Of a DNA stretch of 64,000 nucleotides, positions 11,092 to 21,813 are shown in pieces. Source of the stretch: Hyperoplus lanceolatus (lineage: Eukaryota; Chordata; Actinopteri; Uranoscopiformes; Ammodytidae). The position numbers and the translations under genes are program-made. The DNA is taken from NCBI GenBank assembly GCA_026929865.2, contig CM049395.1:16136001-16200000 (forward strand), read 5' to 3'. The number at the start of each line of letters is the position of its first letter. Position 1 is the stretch's first letter. Under the pieces are notes generated by a model. The model was not told the DNA's origin. It ran no database searches and saw only the letters and a program-made list of their open reading frames with translations.

Positions 11092-11094
<3 letters not shown>

Positions 11095-13830
11095 TAGAAG
11101 CAGTTGGCATGTCTCCAGGCCCTTCTGCCCTTGGATGATGACAAATCAGGGAGGTGAGTAGGTAATAGCTTTCCAGCTACCTGCTTATTCATCCAAAATC
11201 CTTCACTTAAAGGACGAAGGAGATTAAGTCCCGCTCAGGTGTCCCACTTCCCCTGATACTGCTGACCTTTGCTGATTGACTCGTCACTATTGAGCCAACT
11301 TGCTGCCTTCAGAGTCAAACTCCCCTGCACTGCAGAACAGAGTGGTTCACCTTTGATAAATAAAGACAAATGTCTCTTGGAAGGCATCCATTTCTTAGAA
11401 CATTTTTCCCCCTTCACCTACTGTTAATCACTCTGAACAACAGGGATTTCACTGTGTCTATCTGGATGTTGAGTGCTAAGTGGGAGCAAATGTGCCGTGA
11501 CAACAGCTTTTTGGAAAGAGGATGGAAAATCTCTGATGTAAGGGGGGTTTTGTTATATGTGTGAAAGTCGCTTTTTGGCTCATTGGGGATTCTGGTTGTT
11601 GGCTCGCATAAAGCACATTGCCACAACTTGTTGGCACGGACATTTTGGATGATAGACTGCGTTTCCGGTAGGATCCCTGCTGCAGTAGGGTCAACAAAAG
11701 CACAGCAAAGGAAATTGTAATTTTTTATCATGAAATGAAACAAAAATGTAACCTGTTTCTGGAAACCACCAGACTGTTTGTATTTATTATTAATTTTTCA
11801 TATATTGTATGTCAAATATTTGCTGTTTCACACAAAAGTATTTTACATATTTCAATTTAAAAAGCATAATAGAAAAACCTAAGTTGCTGTTGCTTGCATG
11901 AAAACAGGTGCGCAAATACATATCCGTCTGAGTGTGATAATATCATCTTGTCCTTGGGAGCCCCTGACTACTGCGAACAATGCTTACATTGCCACGTTCC
12001 CTGGCAGTCCCTTGATAGCAGCTGAAGCAAAAACAGTGTCTGTAAGGCGGCAGAAAGAAAGAAACATCCTCATTTCTAAGTCTGGGCACAAGCAAACAAG
12101 GAAATAGCTTGGCTGTGGCCGAACCTGAAAATAATGGAAAAAGCCCCCTTTCAATTTAGAGTTTTTCCCCCCTTTTTGGGGGAGTTGGGGAGGGAAAGGT
12201 ATACATGGCTCGAGGCAAAGCAAGGTAGATAGCTTGGAAGTCGACTGACAAAATACCACTGAAAATCTGGACGCAAGCTATAAATAAACAAGCAGCAATA
12301 TCCTGTGTTATGAATATATAATTTCTGTCTTTAATAACTATTGAGGCCTGAGGGATAGTCTGCAAACGGCTCAGTGAGCACTGATATTGTGATTGCAAAT
12401 AGAACCCCTATTGAATTATTAAGGCGCCTGCAGACTGGTTACTCTCTAGACAGGTGATCAGCTCTGCTGTACACTGACACCTGTTTCAGAGCCTAGGGTT
12501 AAATTCAAACCATCTTAAGTTTTTTGTCTTGAGGTAAATGAAGATCAACTAGGTTCAACTATGAAAAATGTATTTACAATGAAAGAAAAGGACACTGACT
12601 TGTATGTTTTTTTTGTGTAGTGGACACAGAGGTGAAAAAGCACCGATTTTGATCTTCTATTGTTCGTTTGAGACATTGTTCAAATAAAAATGCCAAACCA
12701 TGTGAACAGGTGAAGTAAAGTAATTCATTTGAGTGCCATGGCGTTCCAGGGGTTAAGGCACCAACCATGAACCACAATGGCACCAGTTTTGTGTGTTATT
12801 AGTGACCTGTGTCACTCACAATCTTTCTCATTTTAGTTAATCTCTTTGCTCTTGACTGTCAAAAAAAGCTTCATATGGATGATGTTATGATATATCATGA
12901 AGCAATATTGATTTTCATCATTGAAAATAATCATCCAATGTGGATCAACCTAGGTCAGTGGAAATGCCAGTTTGGGTGCTGGAAAAAAGAGAGACGCCAA
13001 GATCGTTTATCAGCCTGTGGCATGTGCCACAGCGACCACTGACATACCATGTCATGTGCCACTCAGTAACGGTAAATGCCGGTCCCAACAATGTTTTTTT
13101 TTTTTTTTTTTTTTTTTTACATTTAGACAGTTGGCCAACAATGGTATCCTGCGGCTTCTTCCACTACCTACATCACACCAGCATGTCCCGCCTCCCCCTA
13201 TAATTTCACGACAAGTATTGCCGTAAATGTATTGCTATATAGGCCTATTATTTGTTATTTCAGTGATTCTTGAGAAGTGGGACAAAACAGGGTTGAAAAA
13301 ATACAAACCCTATGTTTCGGCAAATTAAATTACATGTATGTATCCAACATATACTAAGCTACTGAGCTAAGCTTTGACACAACCTCCCAGCTTTTGTTTT
13401 TTTTACCGTCATTGGCCTATCACCACCGTCAGATGTCAACTCCGTCAGATTTCCTGTCTGACGGTGTTGACATATTTAACGTTTTTTAAACTTAACAAAT
13501 GGGATGTATCTAGTAGCCATTTGGTTTTTCTGTTGATGTTAGGTGCTAGTATGAACTACTTCAGGAAAATAAAATGATCAAAAAATTTCAAATAACTTCT
13601 TCAGAAATTGTAAGTCGGTGTTGACATATCATGGTTGTGATACAGGACTTTCAAGATTCGGAATGTTAAATATTCTAAAACTTCAACACTTATCAGAGCC
13701 TGTCTGACTCTAATGTACTCTGCAGAGGTAGCATTTGACAAGAGGTCCTTCAAAGTAACAGCTGCCACGTATTTCGCCTGATTGTATTACATTTTACATA
13801 ATGAAATGTCTGACAGTGTTGACTTACAGT
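11092..13830. other. Gene-free stretch
   Basis: No gene is recognised. A 35-nt exon-like segment with weak splice signals lies at 11119-11153, and a T25 run at 13094-13118. Around 13420-13820 the motif gtctgac(a/g)gtgttgaca recurs (about 13456 and 13810), suggesting a decayed repeat, but its family and ends were not determined. Confidence 0.45.
13094..13118 (+). repeat. Poly(T) tract
   Basis: A run of 25 T with no recognised retroelement attached. Confidence 0.9.
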
Positions 13831-13836
13831 AAAGTG

Positions 13837-15010
13837 GTTTAAACAGATGTGTTTTGAGTTCTTTTTGAAATGGGAGAATGAACCAATGTTTCTGAGTTGG
13901 GGTGTTAGTGAATTCCAGAGACGGGGAGGGGACAGACAGGTGTATGGAGGAAGATCATCTGAGGATAGGAGGGAGTGGGAATTAGGAGGAGATCAGACAA
14001 ATATGGAGGGGCGACGTTGTGGATGGCCTTGTAAGAATACATTAGGATTTTGAATTTGATACGGAACTGGACCGGGAGCCAGTGGAGCTGTTGGGGGACT
14101 GGAGTGATGTGGTGGATGGAGGGGGTTCGAGTTATGATTCGGTCAGCTGAATTCTGGACCAGTTGAAGATTATGGAGGGATTTGTGAGGGAGGCAGAGGA
14201 AGAGAGAGTTGCAATAATCTAGACGTGTAGTGACGAGACTGTGGACAAGGAGGGCGGCAGTGTGGGGGGTAACGGAGGGGCGGAAGCGGTTGATGTTTTG
14301 TAGGTGGAAGTAGGCAGACCAGGTAATGTTATGGATGTGGGGTTGAAAGTAGTGTGGTGTCAAGGATGACACCCAGACAATTAACCTGGGGGAATGGTGA
14401 AACAGTGGAGTCATCAATGTTGAGAGAAAAACTGTCGGTTTTGCATGTAGGGACAGTTCCAGTAGTAAGATAAGAGGGGATGATTGCAGAAATGAGAGGA
14501 ACTAGGGAGGGGAGGGAAGCTTAAACCAGTTGTGTGGGTAGGGAGTCAAGTTGACAGGTGGATGGCTTGGATTTCCGAAAGAGTTCAGTAATTTCTGAGA
14601 TAGCAGGGAGCTGGAATGAGGAGAATGAGTGTTTGGAAGGCTGAAAGTCAGCTGAGATACTGAGATGAGGGGTTGATCCAAAGTGCTGGTGTATTTCTTG
14701 ATTTTTTTAATTGAAAAAGGACATCATGGAGTTGCAGAAGGAGGTTGTGTACAAGTGAGGGAAGAGAAAATCCTGGGGTTGGGTGGTTTTGTTAAGTAGG
14801 GAAAACCATGACTTAGAGTTTCCTATGTTGTCAGTGATTATATTGGAGTAGTAGTGGGTTTTAGTGCTGGCAATGGAGTCCTTATAATGCAAGATGTGAA
14901 TATTGTAAATTTCTATGTGAATAGTGAGACCAGTTTTCCTATGAAGACGTTCAAGTTGCTGAGCTTTGGCTTTCATTAGACGGAGATCGGGAGTGAACCA
15001 AGGAGGGAGA
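13837..15010 (-). pseudogene. L2-type LINE ORF2 fragment with the RT core deleted
   Basis: Read on the minus strand, 14976-14700 encodes the region before the reverse transcriptase (KAKAQQLERLHRKTGL, HYYSNIITDNIGNSKSWFSL). After about 14450 the reading resumes in the C-terminal part ([20 protein letters not shown], then [20 protein letters not shown]). These blocks are characteristic of fish L2/CR1-clade non-LTR retrotransposons. The catalytic palm with its YADD-type motif, which should sit between them, is missing; the join lies at about 14445-14455. The 3' end on the minus strand is near 13837. Stops and frameshifts are present, so it is a dead fragment. Confidence 0.82.
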
Positions 15011-15060
15011 CAGAAAAGGAAACAGATAGTTTTTTTTAGCAGAGCAAGGAAATGAAGGAT

Positions 15061-15724
15061 ATATATGACTTGAATGTGAAATGTTGAGGAAATGATTGAT
15101 ACAGAAAGTAACAGCTTAACAGTATGTCACATTTTATAGTTTGACAATATCAAATACAGATGGATACTTTCAACATTTCCTTTCGATTATATGGACCGGT
15201 AGCTGGCTTCTGGAACAGCATTAGATCAAACTGCCTATTCAGATCATTCCCATTTGTAACTCCATTACCTCTTTATCCGGTGGCAGCAGTTCATCAGTAG
15301 TGAAAAAAGTGGTATGAAATGGAATCACATTTGTGGCTGGTGCATTCAAATTCATTAGCAACCCAACATTAACACATCACTTTCTGTGACAGCACAGAAA
15401 TGCATGTTTTATGATGACAATTAATGGTAGACTAACCAAGCAATGAAGGAGCCTGATGGGAGGGAGCAGCCATAGAGACCCACTATGGAGAAGCCCATTG
15501 ATTCTCTCTGGTGCTTTATTGATCCGGTATGCTTTCTTTCCACTGCAGCCCGCTAATCGCCCGACTATTAGAGCTATGGGATCAAGCACTGCTGTATATC
15601 TCTGGGCACTGTGGGACTGTAGGCTGAGGATGTAGGATGATTGATCATTACGTATTTCTGAAGAATGTATTGGCTACTCCTAACTCTCCTCATTTTTTGT
15701 TGAGCTACATATATTAACTACATA
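15061..15724. other. Gene-free stretch
   Basis: No gene or repeat was recognised. The 15180-15620 part has balanced composition and homeodomain-like TAAT and ATTA cores, the look of non-coding sequence under constraint, but this is only an impression. Confidence 0.35.
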
Positions 15725-16097
15725 TACAGTCCCCTCCAATAGTATTGGAACGGTGAGGCCAATTCCTTTATTTTTGCTATAGACTGGAAACATTTGGGTT
15801 TGACACCAAATGTTGAATATGAGGCAATAGCTCAACATTTCAGCTTTCATTTCCAGGTATTAATATCTGGATCCGATACACAACTTAGAAGATAGCATTT
15901 TTTGAAAAGGAACGCCAAATTTTTAGGCAAGCAAAAGTATTGGAAAAGATAAACTTTAAATAAATTAAAGTGAATAAACCGTAATATTTTGTCGCAAATA
16001 CTTTGCATGCAATAACCTCATCAAGCCTGTGACCCATTGACATCACCAAACTTTTGCATTCTTCTTTTGCGATACTTTGCAGGCTTTCACTGCAGCC

Positions 16098-16473
16098 TCA
16101 TTCAGTTGCTGTTTGTTTTGGGGGGTTACTCCCTTCGTTCTCCTTTTTAGCAGGTAACATGCATGCTCTATAGGGTTTAAGTCTGGAGATTGACTTGGCC
16201 AGTCTAAAACCTTCCACTTCTTGCCCCTGATGAACTCCTTTGTTGTTTTTACAGTTTTTTTGGATCATTATCTTGCTGCATGATGAAGGATCTTCCAATC
16301 AGTTTGGTTGCATCTTTCTTTAAATTGTCAGACAAAATGTTCCTGTAGACTTCTGAGTTCATTTTGATGTTGCCATCATGTGTTACTGTGTTGTTGTCAA
16401 GATGCACCTTTACCAAAGTGATGGAAAGGCTAAAGTTTAGAGAAAGAAAGAATCTGCTCATGATCCCAAACAT
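16098..16473 (-). pseudogene. Tc1 transposase 3' half, antisense copy
   Basis: On the minus strand from about 16400 down to 16098 the frames read TVTHDGNIKMNSEVYRNIL, MQQDNDPK, then the WPSQSPDLNP-type region in a shifted frame (LAKSISRL). These are the C-terminal DDE-domain blocks of fish Tc1 transposases. Frames change and the N-terminal DNA-binding half is absent. The copy runs towards the left terminal repeat, so its 3' end faces outward. Confidence 0.8.
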
Positions 16474-16970
16474 ACAAGTTCATCTGTGAAACACAGTGGA
16501 TGCAGTGTCATGGCTTGGGCTTGCATGGCTTCTTCTGGGACGGGCTCATTAATCTTCATTGATGATGTAACACATGATGGCAACAGCAAAATTAACTCTA
16601 AGTCTACAGAAACATTTTGTCTGCCAATTTAAGGAAAGATGCAACCAAACTGATTGGAAGATCCTCCATCATGCAGCAAGATAATGACCCAAAACACAAC
16701 AAAGGGGTTAATCAGGGGCAAGAAGTGGATGGTTATAGACTGGCCAAGTCAATCTCCAGACTTAAATGCTTTAGAGCATGCATTTTACCTGCCAAGGAGG
16801 AGACTTAAGAGAGTAACCCCCTAACACAAACAACAACTGAAAGAGGCTGCGTTAAAAGCCTGGAAAAGCATCGCAAAAGAAAAATGCAAAAGTTTGGTGA
16901 TGTCAATGGGTCACAGGCTTGATGCGGTTATTGCAAGCAAAGGATTTACGACAAAATATTACGTTTTATT
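16390..16970 (+). pseudogene. Tc1 transposase 3' half, sense copy
   Basis: The plus strand carries the same region as the antisense copy and a little more upstream (NLLMIPNIQVHL, then a WLGLAW-type block), then KINSK, RKDATKLIGRSSIMQQDNDP and the shifted LAKSISRL. The 3' part continues with decayed versions of the terminal residues to about 16970 and into the right terminal repeat. It has several stops and frameshifts. Together with 15930-16400 it makes an inverted repeat of about 450 bp per arm around a spacer at about 16400-16556. Confidence 0.8.
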
Positions 16971-17182
16971 CCCTTTAATTTATTTAAAGTCTATCTGTTC
17001 CAATACTTCTGCTCACCTAGAAATGTGGTGTTCCTGGAGGACTTCCGGGTTGCAGAGCATGGAGTAGGTGCGTTCGCTCTCTAGCTCCCACTGACTATTT
17101 CGGACCTAACTGATTAAACCCTATTTTAATCGATTTTTTTTTGTGCTTGTATTGCCGGTAACACTAGCACTGATTTGGAAAA

Positions 17183-18016
17183 ATGCCCAGAGGAAAGAAA
17201 GGAGCAAAAAGAGATTCAGCAGAGTCAGATATGTCCTCGGACAGCGTGGCTAGCACTGACGTTGGTGCTAGCTCAATGGCTTCCATTCCGGACCTGCTTG
17301 AGCAGCATAGAGTAGCCATAGCCGCGGAGTTCAAGTCATCGTTCGACAGAATGGTCACTAAGCTAGACAACATCCAGGCCGTGGTCTCAGGCCATGGGAA
17401 ACGTATAACCGATCTCGAGGAGAATGCAGAAACTGTTTGCGGACGCCTGGAGCAACTTCAGGCTACGTGTTCCTCACTGCAGGAAGACAACAAGTCGCTG
17501 AAATCTAAACTATCGGATTTGGAAGGGAGAAGCAGGAGACAGAACATTCGTATTGTGGGCTTACCAGAGTCACTTGAGGGTGCACGCCCCACCGCCTTTT
17601 TCTCCGAGCTCCTCGTCGAGGTTTTTGGTGATCAAGTTCTCCCTTCTCCCCCGGAACTGGACAGAGCTCACCGCACTTTGGCACCCAAACCTGGCCCGGG
17701 CGAGAGATCGCGGCCCTTCATCATCCGCTTCCACCGATACCAGATTAAAGACTTGATCATGAGAGAGGCACGTAAACAAGGCGAGCTGGAATACCATGGC
17801 CACAAGCTCCGGTTCTACAAGGATTACAGCGCGGAGGTCGTGAAGAAGTGGGCTGAATACAGGGGGGCCATGGCTGTGCTTTATCAGCGCGGTCTCCGTC
17901 CCTCTCTCCTATTCCCTGCGAAACTTCGTATTACTCTCCAGAGCGGCGAGAGAAAGTGGTTGCGGTCCGTCTTTGAAGCATCTAACTATATCTCTACTTT
18001 GGGTGTGAGTCCGTAG
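17183..18016 (+). CDS. L1 ORF1 protein, intact
   Basis: A 277-aa open frame from the first ATG after the L1 5' end. Residues 1-30 are basic then Ser/Asp-rich (MPRGKKGAKRDSAESDMSSD). About 35-115 is a heptad-like coiled coil (around LDNIQAVVSGHGKRITDLEE and CSSLQEDNKSLKSKLSDLEG), expected to trimerise. About 116-210 is an RRM-type domain opening with RRQNIRIVGLPE, and the C-terminal domain follows (FYKDYSAEVVKKW, LLFPAKLRI). L1 ORF1p binds LINE RNA and acts as a nucleic-acid chaperone in the retrotransposition particle. It has no stop or frameshift, in contrast to the damaged ORF2 downstream. Confidence 0.93.
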   Translation: MPRGKKGAKRDSAESDMSSDSVASTDVGASSMASIPDLLEQHRVAIAAEFKSSFDRMVTKLDNIQAVVSGHGKRITDLEENAETVCGRLEQLQATCSSLQEDNKSLKSKLSDLEGRSRRQNIRIVGLPESLEGARPTAFFSELLVEVFGDQVLPSPPELDRAHRTLAPKPGPGERSRPFIIRFHRYQIKDLIMREARKQGELEYHGHKLRFYKDYSAEVVKKWAEYRGAMAVLYQRGLRPSLLFPAKLRITLQSGERKWLRSVFEASNYISTLGVSP

Positions 18017-18714
18017 TAAATATGATTGCCTGCTGTGAGTATACAAATTTGGACGAAGGCTCTTTTCATATCCCCAGCCAAACTCTCAGACTGATGGTAC
18101 CACACATATTTTTTCTCCCTTTTTTAAAAATTAGTAAATCAGCTGGGTGAGCGTGACATTTCTGTTGCTTGTCATTTTGACGTATTGTCTAGCTCACTCG
18201 CTTTTTTTTTATTTGTATCTCTATTTTAAAACGGCTGGATTAGCGTGTCTGTTCTTTCTTTGTTTCTATTTTTTTTTTGCCATTTGGACAGCTTGTCTAA
18301 CTCACGCCTTGTTCTTTTTTTTCTATTTTGAATCTGCTGGGTGAGCATGGTACTTTTGTTTAGTGTGTTGTCATTTTGACAGTTTGCTGGATTGTTCATA
18401 GTGTTACTAGGCTGTTATGGGGTGAAATATACAAGACCTATGTGGGAAGCTAGCACAGATCAGGAAGTTAAGGCTTGGAAAGTTTGTTGTGAGACTAGTA
18501 AGGGTCTTTTGGGATTTGCTGTTAAGAGCAATATGGGGTGGGTTCGGGGTGGGATGCGTTGGTGTTAACTGAGGGTTTAGCTGATAAGTCATCACCTGCT
18601 GTGTTTTCAGTTATTTGTGTTTTCCTTTTTTTGTGTGTTTTTCTTTCCCTCTGTATTTTGCTACTCTTTTTCTTATCGGAGCAACTCTTTTAATTCTCAC
18701 TATAACTGAGCTAG
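18017..18714 (+). other. L1 inter-ORF spacer
   Basis: T-rich sequence between ORF1 and ORF2 with partly repeated phrases (ctggrtkagcgtg at about 18140, 18234 and 18336). No coding content. Around 18530-18570 is a G-rich patch (atggggtgggttcggggtgg). Confidence 0.6.
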
Positions 18715-20284
18715 ATGAAGGGCAATCTTAATTTAATAAATTGAAATGTCAAGGGGCTAAATCACAAAGTGAAAAGGGGTAAGGTCTTAATCCACCTAAA
18801 ACGGCTCAGGGCTGGAATAGTTTTCCTTCAAGAAACCCACTTACATGACTCTGACCATGGGCAATTAAGTAAATGCTGGCGTGGACAATTTTTTCATTCT
18901 AATTTCAGGGGTAAGGCTAGGGGCACAGCTATCCTTATTGATAGTAATATTCCTTTTGAGTCCTCAAACATTATATCAGATAAAAATGGACGTTTTATTA
19001 TTGTCTCAGGCAAACTTCACAATAACTCAGTCATCTTGGCCAACGTCTACGTGCCTAACGTCGATGATGTAGACTTCTTTAAGAGATTTTTTTTCAACTC
19101 CCTGATCTCAATTCCCATTCTCTTATTCTTGGTGGGGATTTTAATTGTTATCTAGATCCAGTCTTAGATCGCTCTTCCCCCAAACCTGCCACTCTTAGCA
19201 GATCTGCAGGTTATATCAAATAATTTCTTGCTGATTATAGCCTCTCTGATCCATACAGGTTTTTATACCCCACAGAAAGAGAATATTCATTCTTTTCACA
19301 TGTCCACCATACTTACACCCAAATTGATTATTTTTTTGTTGATAATTCATTGATGTCAGACCTAAAGTCATGCAGTTATGAAAGTATTGTGATCTCAGAT
19401 CACGCTCCTCTGCTCCTTCAACTGGCTTTCTCTGACGTTGAGTATACAAGAAGACAGTGGAGACTGGATCCATTGTTGCTCACAGATGAGAGTTTTCTTT
19501 CACACATCTCTACACATATTAAAACTTTTTTGAGAATAAATAAAACACCAGATGTGTCCAATGCAACAATTTGGGAAGCCCTGAAAGCCTATTTGAGAGG
19601 TGAAATCATATCATTTGCAGCATACAAAAATAAGTGTACAAAACAGAAACAAACTGAAATTGCTGATCAGATTCTGAACATAGACAGACAATATGCTAAT
19701 TCACCTTCATCTGAACTTTACAAAGAACGTTTAAAACTTCAGACAGAATTCAACCTTCTTTCCTCTCGTCAGGTTGCAGACCAGTTGCTTGTTGAAGTAC
19801 TTTTTACGAGCATGGTGACAAGATTGGTAAACTCCTGGCCAATCAACTGCGCGGATTTAGAGCGAAGCAACTCATCCCTGGAATACGGACAGACAGTGGG
19901 TGTACAACATCAGATCAGAAATTGATAAACGAAAAGTTCAAAACATTCTATTCAAATTTGTACTGTATAATTCTGATTGTACAGTAGACGTAACGGTGAT
20001 GGAAACCTTTTTCAGTAACCTAAACATGCCTTCCCTTTCTCAAGACCTGAGACATAGCCTTGAGGCACCTATTACTCAGAAGGAAATTATTGCAGCAATA
20101 ACATCTATGCAATCAGGCAAATCTCCTGGTCCAGACGGACTTCCATCTGACTTTATTAAGAAATGTTCAGCCGAATTGTCGCCTTTTTTATGTTCAGTAT
20201 TCTCAGACTCATTTGACTCAGGTAAACTCCCGCCTTTGTTCTATCAAGCATGTATTTCCCTGTTGTTAAAAAAGGATAAAGATC

Positions 20285-21813
20285 CTCTAGATCAGCGGTT
20301 CCCAAACTTTTTTAGCCGCGCACCCCCTTCTATGTCCCAACCAGGTTGACGCACCCCCACACATTAAAAAAAAATGCAACAAGCTTTTTTATAGCCATAT
20401 TAAAGGTGGCATGTTCAATCATGCTCAAAAGACCAGAACACACATAATAAAATAATCACGATCACAACAAGGGGCAGAAAGCAGATAAAATGGGGAAAAT
20501 ATTATAGCCTAATATGTTTAGTCACGTTGAGCAACAATTGCAGCAAGTTTAAATGACCGTGGAGCAAACAACCCCGTCATCATAACACAGGTTATGGAAA
20601 TAAAATTAGAACGCCAGTAATTTTAAATAAATTGCGAGAATGAATGTAGAGGCCACAAACTAGGTGCGCATATGCGTAGAAGAAGATAACTTCGCTTCAT
20701 TTTGAATAGCCTGCATTTATTTATTAATTAAAATTCAAGTTTTTGATTCAAAATTTTACAAAGGAAATGTTTATTTACACGTCTTTATTGTGTGGAGAAA
20801 AACACTGTACCCGTATTGGTCCGAGTATAAGACAACCCCGATTATAAGACGAACCCCCCGTTTCTCAAAACTCAACTCAATACATTTTATTTATTTACAT
20901 AATGTACGAAAAGAAAAACACATTGAAAAAAACATTTTTCTTCATTGCAAATAAACAGTAGGATAGTGCAAATAGACCGAACTCTGTGTGTTCACTACAG
21001 ACTATTCTTCACTCGCAAATTCCTCTGCCCCGCTGTGATCGCTCTCGCTGTCATCTCTCCTATACTCTGGTTCGGTGCATAGCGGGTCATCCTCGCTGCT
21101 GTCCTCGGCATCTTTATTTAATGCTCATAGTTAATGACATAGCCTAGTGCTGAAACGAAAGCTATCAACGCCGTGGTTTAAGGCTGAAGTGATAACCGGG
21201 GCACGTTAACGTTGTCGAGGGGAAGCCCTCCGATATCTCCGTTGGTTTCAGTTTACAGCTCACAAAGTGACAATCACCACTATCACATGGACAGCGTTTA
21301 AATAAAGCGTCTCATTCTTAAAATCATTAGGGCTTTGATGCAAATGAGGAAATCTGAACATTACAGCAGCAGTGCTGGTGCGTTAAAGGACAGCGCAGTT
21401 GGCAATCTCTCCTCAGCACAACTGCAGCAGCTAAAAAGCCACAGTAAAAGTCGATCGCTCTGCCGATTCCTGCCTCTGACACGTTGACTGGCAACCTAAT
21501 GATCTGAGGCTTTAAATCGGCTTCGTCGATGTCCCGTGCCTCTTTTTTCTCTCCACACAAAGCGTTCTCTCTCCTAGCGCACAAACGCCCCGGCCGCTTC
21601 CGAGAGCACAGCCAGTGTTCCACCCGATTAAAAAAAGAAAATAAACACAACTTGGAAAACACGACCCGACTTTTTACGACCTATTTCCGTGAAAAAAACC
21701 CTCTTATACTCGGACCAATATGGATTGTGTAATGATCAGACCGCCATTACATTTTTCATCTCGCGCACCCCCTAGCAGCAGCTCACCACACTTTGGGAAT
21801 CCCTGCTCTAGAT
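20285..21813. mobile_element. Non-autonomous hAT element in L1 ORF2
   Basis: The element is 20293-21805 (1,513 bp), with perfect 8-bp duplications CTCTAGAT at 20285-20292 and 21806-21813. The ends are CAGCGGTTCCCAAACTTTTT and, inverted, CAGGGATTCCCAAAGTGTGG, the common Charlie-like hAT terminus. The duplication plus element is a multiple of three, so the L1 frame is the same on both sides. No hAT transposase is visible; the interior contains a second inverted-repeat element. Confidence 0.95.
20813..21723. mobile_element. Inverted-repeat element nested in the hAT
   Basis: attggtccgagtataaga at about 20815 is inverted at 21703-21720 (tcttatactcggaccaat), marking an element of about 0.9 kb. A minus-strand reading at 21113-21002 ends in an acidic tail (AEDSSEDDPLCTEPEYRRDD and onward, finishing FASEE before TAG), looking like the C-terminus of a transposon protein. 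Duplications at its borders were not clear, so the family is left open. Confidence 0.55.
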
